Source: Microbulbifer flavimaris (GTDB lineage: Bacteria > Pseudomonadota > Gammaproteobacteria > Pseudomonadales > Cellvibrionaceae). From it: a stretch of 64,000 nt of DNA. This document shows, in pieces, positions 37,443-46,756 of the stretch. How positions within the stretch are numbered: the first letter of the stretch is position 1; each line of letters starts with the position of its first letter. Location of the stretch: positions 310,001 through 374,000 of the forward strand of contig NZ_LRFG02000002.1 of assembly GCF_001641755.2 (NCBI RefSeq), in the 5' to 3' direction. Made by a program: the position numbers and the translations under genes. The notes under the pieces are model-generated. The model worked only from the letters and a program-made list of their open reading frames with translations, ran no database searches and was not told the DNA's origin.

Positions 37443-37459
37443 GCCGGGCAAAGCCCGGC
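37443..37459 (-). terminator. Hairpin after the PepSY gene
   Basis: GCCGGGC-AAA-GCCCGGC, a perfect 7-base stem 33 bases beyond the stop of the PepSY gene. No long T run follows on the minus strand, so termination would be weak. The same 17 bases recur in the strong terminator at 40984-41000. Confidence 0.45.
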
Positions 37460-37491
37460 AATTCAACAGGTAACAAACGACCGGTGACTCG

Positions 37492-38625
37492 CTACGGTGT
37501 TGAAACAGCGACGGCCGGAGCGCGTTTTTTCCATTGCCTTTTTTCCCGCGCCTTACGGCGTTTCTCCCGACGCCTGTACCAGAGGGTGAGCCCGGTAACC
37601 GACAGTATCAAAGGACTCAGGCCCAGTATGCACCAGAGTACCCGGCTCCAGACTCCGGCAAAGTCCCCGAAATGCAGGCGGCGGTAGCTGTCGACCACTT
37701 TGACACCAAGACTCTGCTCCCTGATATCCGCTGCCGCCTGAAACTCGCCGCTGTGCGCATCGAAGGTCACACTGCTGGCATACTGGCTCAGCAGCGGGTT
37801 TCCGCTGGGCACGTCACCCCAGAAGGTGATATTCACTCCCGGCTCCCACGGCATGGTGATATAAGTTGGCTCGAAACCGGCGATGTGCTCACCGGCCTGA
37901 TCATGCAAGGCCTGTAGCGAGAGCCTGTCGCTGTATAGTCGCTGCTCCATGACCTGATGCGCGTGGCCATCGGCGTGCTCTTCCATTTCATGGGCAAAGT
38001 GCGTGATATTCCACCAGGCCCCGGTGAAGCCGAGAATGAGTAAAACCGGCGCACCAATAGTGCCAACCAGTTTATGCAGGTCAGAAAAATAGACCATTAG
38101 TCGCGCATCCCAGCACAGGGTGAAAAATCGCTTCCAAAAATTGCGATACAGAATCAGGCCGGTGATTCCCAGCAGGCACAAGAGAATCGAAAACACACTA
38201 CTGATCAACATACCCCAGTCACCTAGCAGCAGCGTATAGTGCAGGTCCAGCAGCCAGTCGGTCAGGTGATGCGTCAGGCCCATGGGTGGCCGCAACGGCT
38301 CACCGGTGTACTGATTCAGCAGAGCATAGGTCCATTCGTCCGTGCCACGTTCCATGGTGTAAACCAGATCTGCCCGCCCCCTATCCTGAAATAGCGCCCA
38401 TCCGACAATTTCATGATTGGGAAAGCTGCTGTTCACCGAATCAGCCAACGCATCCAGGCTCAGGCGCTCGCGACCCGCGGCATCTACCCGAACCCGATCT
38501 TCGATCAACAGTGCGTCAATCTCATGCTTGAACACCAGAATGCTGCCGGTGATACAAATCACCAGCAGTGGGACAAAGGCAATCAGGGCCATCCAGCCGT
38601 GCAATTTAAACAGGATTTTATTCAT
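37492..38625 (-). CDS. PepSY-associated TM protein (siderophore uptake-linked)
   Basis: A membrane protein of 377 residues starting MNKILFKLHGWMALIAFVPLL, the usual opening of PepSY-TM proteins. Four helices flank periplasmic PepSY regions; RRLHFGDFAGVWSRVLWCILGLSPLILSVTG is typical. Relatives (FhuF-like, FoxB, PiuB) help reduce or release iron from imported siderophores in the inner membrane. It lies downstream of a TonB receptor on the same strand, separated by a hairpin terminator. The ATG at 38625 fits the family N-terminus. Confidence 0.88.
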   Translation of the reverse strand: MNKILFKLHGWMALIAFVPLLVICITGSILVFKHEIDALLIEDRVRVDAAGRERLSLDALADSVNSSFPNHEIVGWALFQDRGRADLVYTMERGTDEWTYALLNQYTGEPLRPPMGLTHHLTDWLLDLHYTLLLGDWGMLISSVFSILLCLLGITGLILYRNFWKRFFTLCWDARLMVYFSDLHKLVGTIGAPVLLILGFTGAWWNITHFAHEMEEHADGHAHQVMEQRLYSDRLSLQALHDQAGEHIAGFEPTYITMPWEPGVNITFWGDVPSGNPLLSQYASSVTFDAHSGEFQAAADIREQSLGVKVVDSYRRLHFGDFAGVWSRVLWCILGLSPLILSVTGLTLWYRRREKRRKAREKRQWKKRAPAVAVSTP

Positions 38626-38647
38626 GCTTTTTTCGGGGTCATCAAAC

Positions 38648-38680
38648 CAAAAAGGGAGTGGCGGGAATTCCGCCACTCCA
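38648..38680 (-). terminator. Terminator or attenuator between receptor and PepSY genes
   Basis: Read on the minus strand, a perfect 10-base stem (GGAGTGGCGG with CCGCCACTCC, 5-base loop) is followed by CTTTTTGG. It lies 35 bases after the receptor stop and before the PepSY start, so it should cut down transcript reaching the second gene. Confidence 0.8.
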
Positions 38681-38714
38681 ATGCTGAGTCAATCAACGTT
38701 GTGGATACTCTGAA

Positions 38715-40814
38715 TCAGTGACGCCAGTTAACGGAGGCGCTGAAATTGCGCGGTGCACCGTAGAAAGCCTGATCCCAGTAGAGGCTGTTTATAAACTTTT
38801 CGTCAGTCAGGTTGGCGGCATTCAGGGCAAAGCTGAGATTCGCGCTATATGCATAGCTGGCAAATGCGCTGACATTGGCATAGCTCTGCTGGCGCACAGT
38901 GATGCCGTAAGCCGTTGTGCGTTCGATATCGTCCTGCCAGTTAACACCGGCACCGACTTTCAGCTGCGGCATTGCCGGCACTCGGTAATTGGCATAGGCG
39001 CGCAATACCCGCTTGGGAACGAAGCTGCGAGCTTCATTACCCTCACGATCCTCGATATCCAGCTCGGTATAGCCCAGACTCGCCTGCAGGCCCTCGCTCA
39101 GCTGGCCAACCAGCTCCAGCTCATAGCCCTGGCTCTCATAGTCCCGCCCCTCGTAAATCGTTGCACCGAGGTCTGCATCAAAGTACGCGGACTCCGAGAC
39201 ATTCCGGTGTTCGGCGCGGAACACTGCGGCTGTGGCAACCAGTTTGCCGTCCATCAGCGCGGCCTTGACCCCCAGTTCGTCATTTGTCCCCTCAGCCGGA
39301 TCCAGGCGCTTCAGATCGGCACCAATATCCCGATTGGGCATAAAGGTTTCGGTGTGACTCACGTAAGCCGAGACAGCGTCAGAGAAGGCGTAAACCAGAC
39401 CGGCATAGGGCAGGACCTCTCCGCTAGCCCGCGCACCGTGATCCTCTCCGTAACTCTCACCCTCACTTTTCCAGTCGGTGACCCGCGCACCTGCGATCAG
39501 GGACAGGCGCTCAGCGAGCCTGAGGCGGGTGGCTGCGTACAGTGATTGCTGGCGATCACTCCAATCGCTACCGCTGAGCCCATCTGTAAATACAGGGCGC
39601 ACCGGTGTTACGCCCGTCCACTCGGTAAAATCGCCAATGGCGGGAAACCCGTTGGTGTAATCGAACAGGGAATAGTCTTCTACTGAACCCTCGGCCCAGT
39701 TGTAGCCGACCAGAAGATCGTGATCCCGACCGGCGAGGGGAAAGCTTCCTGACAGGCGCAGATCGAGCAGGTCACGGCTCTCCTCGAGCCCATACTCGCT
39801 GGCGTAGCCGATCAGGCCTGCGTCGGTCGCTGAGTCGGGCAGGCTGTACTGGTAGAAGAGCTCGCTATCCCCCTCCACCTCGGTGTGGGTGTAATAGGCC
39901 CTCGCCTCCCAGCCGTTTGCGAACTCATGCACCAACTCCGCAAATGCGGTGGTGTCGGTATTGTCCCAGTAGGACCACTCGGCAGAAGTGCTGGCGGACA
40001 CGTCGTAATCGGTCTGGGTGCCGTCGGTATAGTGCATCGGCAGCGCACCCCACAGCGGGCTGTCAGCATTGCTCTCCTGATGACTGATTCCGACAGTGGC
40101 CAGGGTGGATGCACCGAGAGCCCAGTCCACCACACCGTAGGCGACGTTCTTCTGCATGCCATAGCGGTCCAGGTAGGACTCCCGGTCTTCGCCGGCGACC
40201 ACAAAGCGCCCGCGGACACCGCCCGTGAGGGTGCCGGAGACGTCGGCATCCAGCCGCTCCTTGTCCCAGGAGCCGGCAGTCGCGCCAAGCTGCAGGTTGA
40301 AATCATCGGTGGGGCGCTTGCGCACCAGGTTGATGGTGGCAGAGGGGTTACCTGCGCCGGCCATCAGGCCACCGGCGCCGCGCACTACTTCAATGCGTTC
40401 GAAGATGGCGGTATCGATTTCGCCATTGCTGTTACCGTAGGTGGCGGGAACACCGACGCCGTCCAGCTGGAAGTTAGTGATATCAAACCCGCGCGCGGTG
40501 TAGTAAGTGCGGTCGGTTTCGACACTCTCCACCATGATACCCGGAGTGGTTTCCAGCGCCTCGTTCAGGCTGTCGATTTCGAAGTCATCCATCAGCGCGC
40601 GACTGATCTGCGAGACCGACTGCGGTGTCTCCAGTGCACTCAGGCCCAGGCCCGTCGCGGTGCTCATTTCTTCGGCCAGGTAGCTACCCGCCTGCTCGCC
40701 GGTTACCTCGACGGTTTCCAGGCGCGCATCGGATTCTGCGGCAATCGCAGCATTCGTTACACAGAGTGCGGTCGCCAGCAGCGCCCGCGGGAAGATCCTT
40801 GTTGCCTTATTCAT
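38715..40814 (-). CDS. TonB-dependent siderophore receptor
   Basis: An outer-membrane receptor of 699 residues. A signal peptide ends at ATNAAIAAE-like text (ALCVTNAAIAA), followed by a TonB-box candidate (LETVEVTG) and the plug domain with GIMVESVETDRTYYTARGFDI and NLVRKRP, marks of the ferric-siderophore subclass. The barrel covers the rest and ends in NWRH rather than the usual terminal Phe. The ATG at 40814 has GGGGAA upstream; a longer frame to 40904 would run through the Fur-like box. Substrate unknown, probably a hydroxamate or catecholate siderophore. Confidence 0.93.
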   Translation of the reverse strand: MNKATRIFPRALLATALCVTNAAIAAESDARLETVEVTGEQAGSYLAEEMSTATGLGLSALETPQSVSQISRALMDDFEIDSLNEALETTPGIMVESVETDRTYYTARGFDITNFQLDGVGVPATYGNSNGEIDTAIFERIEVVRGAGGLMAGAGNPSATINLVRKRPTDDFNLQLGATAGSWDKERLDADVSGTLTGGVRGRFVVAGEDRESYLDRYGMQKNVAYGVVDWALGASTLATVGISHQESNADSPLWGALPMHYTDGTQTDYDVSASTSAEWSYWDNTDTTAFAELVHEFANGWEARAYYTHTEVEGDSELFYQYSLPDSATDAGLIGYASEYGLEESRDLLDLRLSGSFPLAGRDHDLLVGYNWAEGSVEDYSLFDYTNGFPAIGDFTEWTGVTPVRPVFTDGLSGSDWSDRQQSLYAATRLRLAERLSLIAGARVTDWKSEGESYGEDHGARASGEVLPYAGLVYAFSDAVSAYVSHTETFMPNRDIGADLKRLDPAEGTNDELGVKAALMDGKLVATAAVFRAEHRNVSESAYFDADLGATIYEGRDYESQGYELELVGQLSEGLQASLGYTELDIEDREGNEARSFVPKRVLRAYANYRVPAMPQLKVGAGVNWQDDIERTTAYGITVRQQSYANVSAFASYAYSANLSFALNAANLTDEKFINSLYWDQAFYGAPRNFSASVNWRH

Positions 40815-40877
40815 CTCAGTTCCCCTGTATTTGCCCCAAGTGAGTGGAGGCGAGTCTAGCCATACCGCAAACTTAAT

Positions 40878-40896
40878 GCAACTCATTATCATTTGC
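40878..40896 (-). promoter_or_regulatory. Fur box for the siderophore receptor
   Basis: On the minus strand the 19-mer GCAAATGATAATGAGTTGC matches 13 of 19 positions of the Fur consensus, including the core ATGATAAT. It lies 64 bases upstream of the receptor ATG, a normal place for iron-dependent repression. Confidence 0.75.
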
Positions 40897-40973
40897 ATTG
40901 CCATAATTACAACAGTGAGCGACAGAGGGCCCAGGAGGGGGAAAGGTGGCGACAGGGGCGGGACCGAGAGGGA

Positions 40974-41001
40974 AATAAAAAAAGCCGGGCAAAGCCCGGC
41001 T
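40974..41001 (-). terminator. Rho-independent terminator after the S9 peptidase gene
   Basis: On the minus strand AGCCGGGC-TTT-GCCCGGCT is followed by TTTTTTATT. It lies 26 bases beyond the peptidase stop and upstream of the receptor promoter, insulating the two units. Confidence 0.92.
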
Positions 41002-41027
41002 CACGAAGTCATGGGAAAGCCGCCGGT

Positions 41028-43241
41028 TCAGTCGGCGTTTTTCAGGTGACGATCAAAGAAGTCCCGAATCATGCTGTACTGGTGAATCCGGGTCTGCTTA
41101 CCGCGCAGGCTGTGCTTCTTACCCGGGTAAGTCATCAGTTCAAACTGCTGGCCGTTGTCCTGCAGCTCCTTGATCAACTTGGTGGTATTGGTGAACAACA
41201 CGTTGTCGTCCGCCATGCCGTGGTAGATCAGCAGTGGCCCTATGAGGCCCTCTGCGTATGGGAATACGGAGGCGGCCTCGTAGGCCTTGGGAACCTTGTT
41301 CGGGTTACCCATATAGCGCTCAGTGTAATGCGTGTCGTAGAGCCCCCAGTCGGTCACCGGCGCACCGGAGACACCGGCCTTGAAATGATCGCCAGCCTTG
41401 AACATGGTCATCAGGGCCATATAGCCACCGTAGCTGTGCCCGAATACACCGATGCGCTCCGGGTCGACAAATGGCAGCGTGCGCAGGAATTCCACGCCCG
41501 CCACCTGATCGTCCACCTCCACGGATCCCATGGCCTTGTAGATGGGGTTTTCAAACTCAGTGCCCCGGTTGGCGGAGCCGCGGTTGTCCACGGTAAACAC
41601 CACGTAGCCCTGTTGGGCCATGTACTGGTTGAACAGCCGGTCCCAGCTGTTAGTGACCAGCTGCACGTGCGGTCCGCCATACACGAACACCATCACCGGG
41701 TAGCGCTTGGTAGGATCGAAATCCGCCGGCTTATACAAGCGGTAGTAGAGCTGGTGCCCCTCCGGTGCACGGAAGGCACCAAATTCCGGCTTGATCCAGT
41801 CTTGCTTGTAAGCAAACAGCGGGTGATTCTCATCCACCCGGTTCTCCTCGATCCAGGTAATACGCTCGCCATCCGTGTCGTGCAGGCTCACCTGCTTTGG
41901 AGTCTGCACGTTGGAGAAGGTATCGATATAGCCGGAGGCATCATGGGCAAACTCGACCGAGTGCATGCCGGCGCGCTGGGAAATACGGCGGGGAGAGTCC
42001 TCTCTGGCTGACTGGAGATCAGTGACATACAGGTGACGTTCCATCGGCGTATTTCTGCGACCGGTGAAGTACACGCGTCCCTTTCCTTCGTCCACCGCTT
42101 CCAGCGCGTCTACGGTCCAGTTGCCGGTTGTCAGCTTCTGCAGCAGCTTGCCAGTCAGGTCATAGAGGTACAGGTGGCGGAAGCCATCGCGCTCCGAGGA
42201 CCAGATAAAACGATCGCTGTCTTTCAGGAAATACAGGTCGTCATGCAGATTGACCCAGGTGTCGCTCTTCTCTGTCACCAGGGTGCGGCTGTCGCCGGAA
42301 TCGATATCAACCAGGCGCAGTTCCAGTGTCTGTTGGCTGCGGTCCTGCCATTGATAGCTGAGCAGATTGTCCCGCGCCCACTTGACCCGCGGAATGTAGA
42401 TGTCTGTCTCTTTGCCGAGATCGATCCACTGGGTTTTGCCCGTATCGATATCCAGTACACCGAGCTGGATCTTTACGTTCGGGCGCCCCGCTGCGGGGTA
42501 ACGCTGCTGGATCATGTCGATACGGTCTGCGTAGATCTCGCTGCGGGTTACTTCATCTACCGGACTCTCGTCCACACGCAGGAAGGCGATATGTTTTTCG
42601 TCCGGTGACCACCAGTAACCGGTCATCCGATCCATTTCTTCCTGGGCGACGAACTCCGCCATACCGTTTTTGATCGGTCCCTCACCATCGGTGGTGAGCT
42701 GTCGCTCCTTCCCGGTCTCGAGATCGACAATGAAAATATCCTGCTCGCGGATAAAGGATACATAGCGGCCCTGCGGGGAAACCCGCACGTCGGTTTCAAA
42801 CGCTTCGGTCTCCGTCAGGCGACGCGCCTCACCCTTGGCGAGTTCGTAGTAGAAGACATCACCGGCCAGGGGAAACAGCAGAGAATCCCCCTTTTCCGAC
42901 CAGGTGTACTCCATGATGCCGGTGCCATAGATACGCTGGCGCTCACGACGGGCCTTCTCCTCGTCGGACAGGTTTTCCTCGCCCTGGTGCAAGCGGTCAG
43001 AGTCGACCAGCATCCGGGTTTCACCATCGGCGATGTTGTATTCCCACAGGTCATAGCGGTCGTAATCCTCCTCGCGCCCTTTCAGGAAGGTGACACGCTG
43101 GCCATCGGGGGAGTACTCCAGCGCGCGGGGGGCGGTGCCGTCGAGGGCGGGATCGGAGAACATCCGCTCAATGGTGAGCTGCTCGGCAGAAGATTGCGCG
43201 GCAATCATCCCCCCGAGCAGACAAAGAATCTTCTTATTCAT
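41028..43241 (-). CDS. Prolyl oligopeptidase family S9B peptidase (DPP-IV type)
   Basis: A secreted serine peptidase of 737 residues. It has a signal peptide (ILCLLGGMIAAQSSAEQ), an N-terminal beta-propeller (WSPDEKHIAFLRVDES, a glutamate-pair region DEVTRSEIY) and a C-terminal alpha/beta hydrolase. The catalytic Ser is in FGHSYGGYM, the Asp probably in GMADDNVLF and the His in GKKHSLRG. Such enzymes cut dipeptides after Pro or Ala from peptide N-termini in the periplasm. The ATG at 43241 starts the signal; the frame upstream to 43364 has no signal. Divergent from a LysR gene. Confidence 0.92.
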   Translation of the reverse strand: MNKKILCLLGGMIAAQSSAEQLTIERMFSDPALDGTAPRALEYSPDGQRVTFLKGREEDYDRYDLWEYNIADGETRMLVDSDRLHQGEENLSDEEKARRERQRIYGTGIMEYTWSEKGDSLLFPLAGDVFYYELAKGEARRLTETEAFETDVRVSPQGRYVSFIREQDIFIVDLETGKERQLTTDGEGPIKNGMAEFVAQEEMDRMTGYWWSPDEKHIAFLRVDESPVDEVTRSEIYADRIDMIQQRYPAAGRPNVKIQLGVLDIDTGKTQWIDLGKETDIYIPRVKWARDNLLSYQWQDRSQQTLELRLVDIDSGDSRTLVTEKSDTWVNLHDDLYFLKDSDRFIWSSERDGFRHLYLYDLTGKLLQKLTTGNWTVDALEAVDEGKGRVYFTGRRNTPMERHLYVTDLQSAREDSPRRISQRAGMHSVEFAHDASGYIDTFSNVQTPKQVSLHDTDGERITWIEENRVDENHPLFAYKQDWIKPEFGAFRAPEGHQLYYRLYKPADFDPTKRYPVMVFVYGGPHVQLVTNSWDRLFNQYMAQQGYVVFTVDNRGSANRGTEFENPIYKAMGSVEVDDQVAGVEFLRTLPFVDPERIGVFGHSYGGYMALMTMFKAGDHFKAGVSGAPVTDWGLYDTHYTERYMGNPNKVPKAYEAASVFPYAEGLIGPLLIYHGMADDNVLFTNTTKLIKELQDNGQQFELMTYPGKKHSLRGKQTRIHQYSMIRDFFDRHLKNAD

Positions 43242-43434
43242 AGTGCTCTCGTTTTCTACTTGCGGTGTGTCGCCAGGGTTTTCACGGACACGAGCAGCAC
43301 AGTTTAATCGGCGACGGATTTGGCGGCCAGTTCGCTGACAAGAGGTCCCACCGCCCCACATCACGGCCGCAGTTGAAGCCTTCGCACTGCGCTGCTGTAA
43401 TCACCGAATCACTCGGCCTTGAGACATTAAAGAA

Positions 43435-44343
43435 ATGAATATCTCATCGAAGGACCTGAACCTGCTGGCGCTGTTCAAGGTGCTGTATGAAGAGCAGAAC
43501 CTCTCGGTTGCCGCCCAGCGCATGGCCCTGAGTCAGCCGGCGCTGAGCCACCGCCTCAACAAGCTCCGCGATGAACTCGGGGACCCGCTGTTTGTACGGG
43601 CCGCGAGGGGACTCACCCCAACCCCCAGGGCCCACGCACTGGCGCCGGAAGTGGCTCGACTGGTGGCCGAGATCGAGGATTTTTACCAGTTCAATGAAGG
43701 GCGGGATTTCCTGTCGCAGCCGGACATCATTCACATTTACAGCACGGATTACGTGGAGCAGCTGTTGATGCCGGCGCTCATTCACCGCATTGCCGAACAG
43801 GCGCCCCAGTTGCAACTGGTCACCCACAACACTCGTGGGCAGCTACCGGCGAGGGAGCTGGAAAATGGCAGCTGCGACATCGCCATCGCTGGCTTTTACA
43901 CCGACCTCCCCGGCACTTTTTACCAGCAGGCACTGCACTCTGAGGAATTCGTTGTGCTGGCCAGCGGGGCCAATCGGAACATCAAAAAGCAACTTACGCT
44001 GAAGATTTTCCTGGAGTGCCGGCACCTGGTGACGACATTGACCGGTGATCTGAATGGCGTAGTAGACCGCGCACTGCAAGCTCAGGGGAAAAAGCGCAGA
44101 GTGATCGCCGGACTGTCCAGCTTCCTCGCCCCGCCGGCTGTGGTCTGCGGTACCGACATGCTACTCACCTGCCTGCGTAGCATCGCCGAGGAGGCCTGCG
44201 AGCGCTATCCGGACCTGAAAATCTACCCGGTGCCGCTGCAACTGGAACCAGTGCAGGTGGTGCAGACCTGGCACCAGCGCACCCACCAGGACCCCATGCG
44301 CCAATGGTTGCGACAGCAGATCAAGGAAACACTCAGCACCTAG
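43435..44343 (+). CDS. LysR family transcriptional regulator
   Basis: A regulator of 302 residues with the standard N-terminal winged helix: LNLLALFKVLYEEQNLSVAAQRMALSQPALSHRLNKLR, then GDPLFVRAARGLTPTPRA. The effector domain follows with DIAIAGFYTD. The sequence is closest to NodD/LeuO/PnbR-like members by the opening KDLNLL. It is divergent from the S9 peptidase with a 193-base gap, so control of that gene is the first hypothesis. Confidence 0.9.
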   Translation: MNISSKDLNLLALFKVLYEEQNLSVAAQRMALSQPALSHRLNKLRDELGDPLFVRAARGLTPTPRAHALAPEVARLVAEIEDFYQFNEGRDFLSQPDIIHIYSTDYVEQLLMPALIHRIAEQAPQLQLVTHNTRGQLPARELENGSCDIAIAGFYTDLPGTFYQQALHSEEFVVLASGANRNIKKQLTLKIFLECRHLVTTLTGDLNGVVDRALQAQGKKRRVIAGLSSFLAPPAVVCGTDMLLTCLRSIAEEACERYPDLKIYPVPLQLEPVQVVQTWHQRTHQDPMRQWLRQQIKETLST

Positions 44344-44380
44344 CCACTAACTGCACTCTGCGCATCTACATTCCGGTGGA

Positions 44381-44425
44381 TTGCGACTCTCCGCCATCCA
44401 CACCTGCCCGAGAGCATAGTCGCAA
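44381..44425. other. Hairpin in a convergent gap
   Basis: TTGCGACT (44381-44388) and AGTCGCAA (44418-44425) form a perfect 8-base stem between the convergent LysR and MscS genes. No T run follows on either strand. It may stabilise or end both transcripts. Confidence 0.4.
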
Positions 44426-44447
44426 ACCGCCACGCCATCGCCCTGTA

Positions 44448-46007
44448 CTAACGCCTCGCCAAACGAGCACTCCAGTGATCATTGCGTGCTTCAACGCCCT
44501 CAGCGGTCTGGGCACTTTCTGCATGATCCGACAAGTCCACCCGGGCAGCTGGCGCCCGACCGGATTTATCCTCGCCAAAATAGAGCGTCTGGTGGGGGAA
44601 TGGAATCTCGATACCCTCGCGATCAAATTTGAGCTTGATGCGGCGATTGAATTCCCGCCCCACTCGCCACTTCTCGTGCGCCAGGGTTTTTGTCCGCGCT
44701 TTGATCATGACTGCACTGTCTTCGAATGCGTCCACACCCAGCACCTCAAGCGGCTCCAGGATAAGCGCACCGAACTCGTCACTCTGCCGCATTTCCTCAT
44801 CCACGGCATGCAGGCATTCAATCACCTCGTCGGTGTTCTCGCGATAGGCCACGCCGATATCCAGCATGTAATAGCTATAGTTCTTCGTCAGGTTATCAAC
44901 CACAGAAATCTCACTGAAAGGAATGGTGTGGACAGTGCCGTCCAGTGCCCGCAACTCGATCTTGCGCAGTGAGATATTGGTAACCTCGCCGGTGCGGCCA
45001 CCAACCGTCACGATATCTTCCACCTGCAGAAGATCCTCGAGCAGAATCGTAAAACCGGTGAGGAAGTCCTTGACCAGGGTCTGGGCACCGAAACCGATCG
45101 CAATACCGAAGACACCGGCACCGGCCAACAGCGGCATGACATCCACATCGAACTCCGACAGGAGCACCAGTATGGTCAATACCGTCAGCACAAATAACAG
45201 CAGGTTTCGGATCAGCGGCACGAGGGTTCGCACGCGGGCATTGGCTGACAGCATTTGCCCACCGAAATAATGCTCGATCACACTATTGATCGTCTCCCAG
45301 AGCGCACAGAACACCGCCAGCACGAGAAACAGTGACAACGTGACCTGGGCCATACTCTGCAGGGTTTCCCTGGAAATAAACGCAACCAGAGCACCACCAA
45401 AGAGCTCCACTACGGTATAACCAAACAGGATTACGGCCATGGCATAACCAAGCCAGCGCTGCAGCCTGAACAACACTGAAAAGCGTGAACGCGCAAGTCT
45501 CAGTCGCTTACGCGCCGGTCGCAGCTTTCCATCAATAAATGAGGCGATGTGATTATTGAATGCTACGCCCAGTAGCAGAATTGCAGAGGCGATGACCAGT
45601 AGCAGTAACTTCCCCGCTTCATTGGCAGAAAGGCCAATCCCATTGAGGAAGGACGAGTAGTCGCGCACTATTTCGGTGGCCACATCATCTACCGCGAGGG
45701 CATCACTGATTTTAAGCGCACCCCCTTCTGAAGTGGCCTCACCAGCCTCGCGAAGCCGCTTGAGGTTATCCAAAAATTGTTGGCGCCGGGCTGGATCTTC
45801 CAAAAGTGAAACCAGCTGGTCGATCTGGCCTGGGGACAGGCTGGCGTCAGCATGGCTGGCGCTTCCCGGAGACCCTCCATCCTTATTTCGCGGCGTTTCC
45901 GCCGCAACGTCAGGAGCCGCTTCAACAGGACTCCCTTCGGATTGGGCGGCGCTTTGCAGAGAAAAGACCAGCGAAACTAATAGCAGCAACCGCAAAAATA
46001 TCACCAT
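44448..46007 (-). CDS. Mechanosensitive ion channel, MscS family
   Basis: A protein of 519 residues: signal peptide (LLLLVSLVFSLQSAAQS), a periplasmic segment of about 100 residues, several membrane helices, then the MscS core. The pore-lining helix region reads LLAGAGVFGIAIGFGAQTLVKDFLTGF and the beta domain has DIVTVGGRTGEVTNISLRKIELRALDGTVHTIPFSEI. It releases solutes on sudden osmotic down-shift. It is longer than E. coli MscS (286 residues), in the YbdG/YnaI/MscM size range. The C-terminal tail is basic. Confidence 0.93.
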   Translation of the reverse strand: MVIFLRLLLLVSLVFSLQSAAQSEGSPVEAAPDVAAETPRNKDGGSPGSASHADASLSPGQIDQLVSLLEDPARRQQFLDNLKRLREAGEATSEGGALKISDALAVDDVATEIVRDYSSFLNGIGLSANEAGKLLLLVIASAILLLGVAFNNHIASFIDGKLRPARKRLRLARSRFSVLFRLQRWLGYAMAVILFGYTVVELFGGALVAFISRETLQSMAQVTLSLFLVLAVFCALWETINSVIEHYFGGQMLSANARVRTLVPLIRNLLLFVLTVLTILVLLSEFDVDVMPLLAGAGVFGIAIGFGAQTLVKDFLTGFTILLEDLLQVEDIVTVGGRTGEVTNISLRKIELRALDGTVHTIPFSEISVVDNLTKNYSYYMLDIGVAYRENTDEVIECLHAVDEEMRQSDEFGALILEPLEVLGVDAFEDSAVMIKARTKTLAHEKWRVGREFNRRIKLKFDREGIEIPFPHQTLYFGEDKSGRAPAARVDLSDHAESAQTAEGVEARNDHWSARLARR

Positions 46008-46113
46008 CCCAAGACGCTCATTCCCGCGAGTGAAAAAAATATGTCCCCCTTCAAAAGAATGTGATTAACCACCTTTCGGGTTCTCGAATGTCGACAATCC
46101 TGTCCGCCCGGAA

Positions 46114-46174
46114 GTTCAGCGAGAATTTACTCGAGTACTAAATCCACTCGAGTACTATCCGGCTCTCACTGAAC
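46114..46174. repeat. Nested direct and inverted repeats in an intergenic region
   Basis: The 378-base gap 46008-46385 holds two copies of ACTCGAGTACTA (46129-46140 and 46146-46157, period 17). They lie inside an 11-base inverted repeat, GTTCAGCGAGA (46114-46124) and TCTCACTGAAC (46164-46174, one mismatch). ACTCGAGT is itself a palindrome, so the whole can form a long cruciform. A second hairpin, GTGCCGG-N7-CCGGCAC (46335-46355), sits in the leader of the small lipoprotein gene. Confidence 0.6.
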
Positions 46175-46385
46175 AGATTTATCCTGAGCTCTTTATTCAT
46201 GAGGATAACCGGCCATATATTCAACCCCCTTCCGGGGAATACACCACATATCACATTTTCATAAGCGCGGGGTAGCCCGCGGAATCCAGGCTAGTTACCA
46301 TGGTGAAACGTCGAGCAGTCGATTGCTCCACGCTGTGCCGGGGCGAATCCGGCACCAAATGGTTCACCAATCGAGGAACTAAAGC

Positions 46386-46583
46386 ATGATTATCATTAGG
46401 AAAATGGCACTGGTATTTTTCGCCGCACTGTTGAGTGTTGGCATCGCTGGCTGCGAGCGTGAAACCGGTGCAGAGGAAGTTGGTGAAACGATCGACGAAA
46501 CCGTCGAGGATGTAGGTAATGCGGTGGAAGATGCCTGCGAGGAAGTGAAGGAGGGAGCCGACGTCGCAGATACCGACTGCTAA
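46386..46583 (+). CDS. Small acidic lipoprotein
   Basis: A protein of 65 residues. The signal peptide MALVFFAALLSVGIAGC has a lipobox with Cys about 23. The mature part is about 43 residues and very rich in Glu and Asp (EEVGETIDETVEDVGNAVED), probably one amphipathic helix, ending in a second Cys. It resembles entericidin/Osm-type small envelope lipoproteins, but no family can be named. The ribosome site is GAGGAACT. It is probably stress-induced, given the structured upstream region. Confidence 0.7.
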   Translation: MIIIRKMALVFFAALLSVGIAGCERETGAEEVGETIDETVEDVGNAVEDACEEVKEGADVADTDC

Positions 46584-46756
46584 CGGCTGACGAGGTCGCC
46601 ACTGCAGGGAGAGCGGTGGCGACAGTTACTTTGCGGGCTTGCACTCTCATACTCCCCGCACCATCCGCCCGCCGCTGCCTGGTCTTAAGCCTGCAAGAGT
46701 CATTACCAGGTGATCACGGGCATAAGGGCAGAGACTCCCCCTGACTCCGCTAACCC

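Noticed and set aside
40893-42011. Long plus-strand ORF (372 residues) over the S9 peptidase gene
   Set aside because: It lies antisense to a gene with intact catalytic motifs, and its translation is His/Val-rich shadow text.
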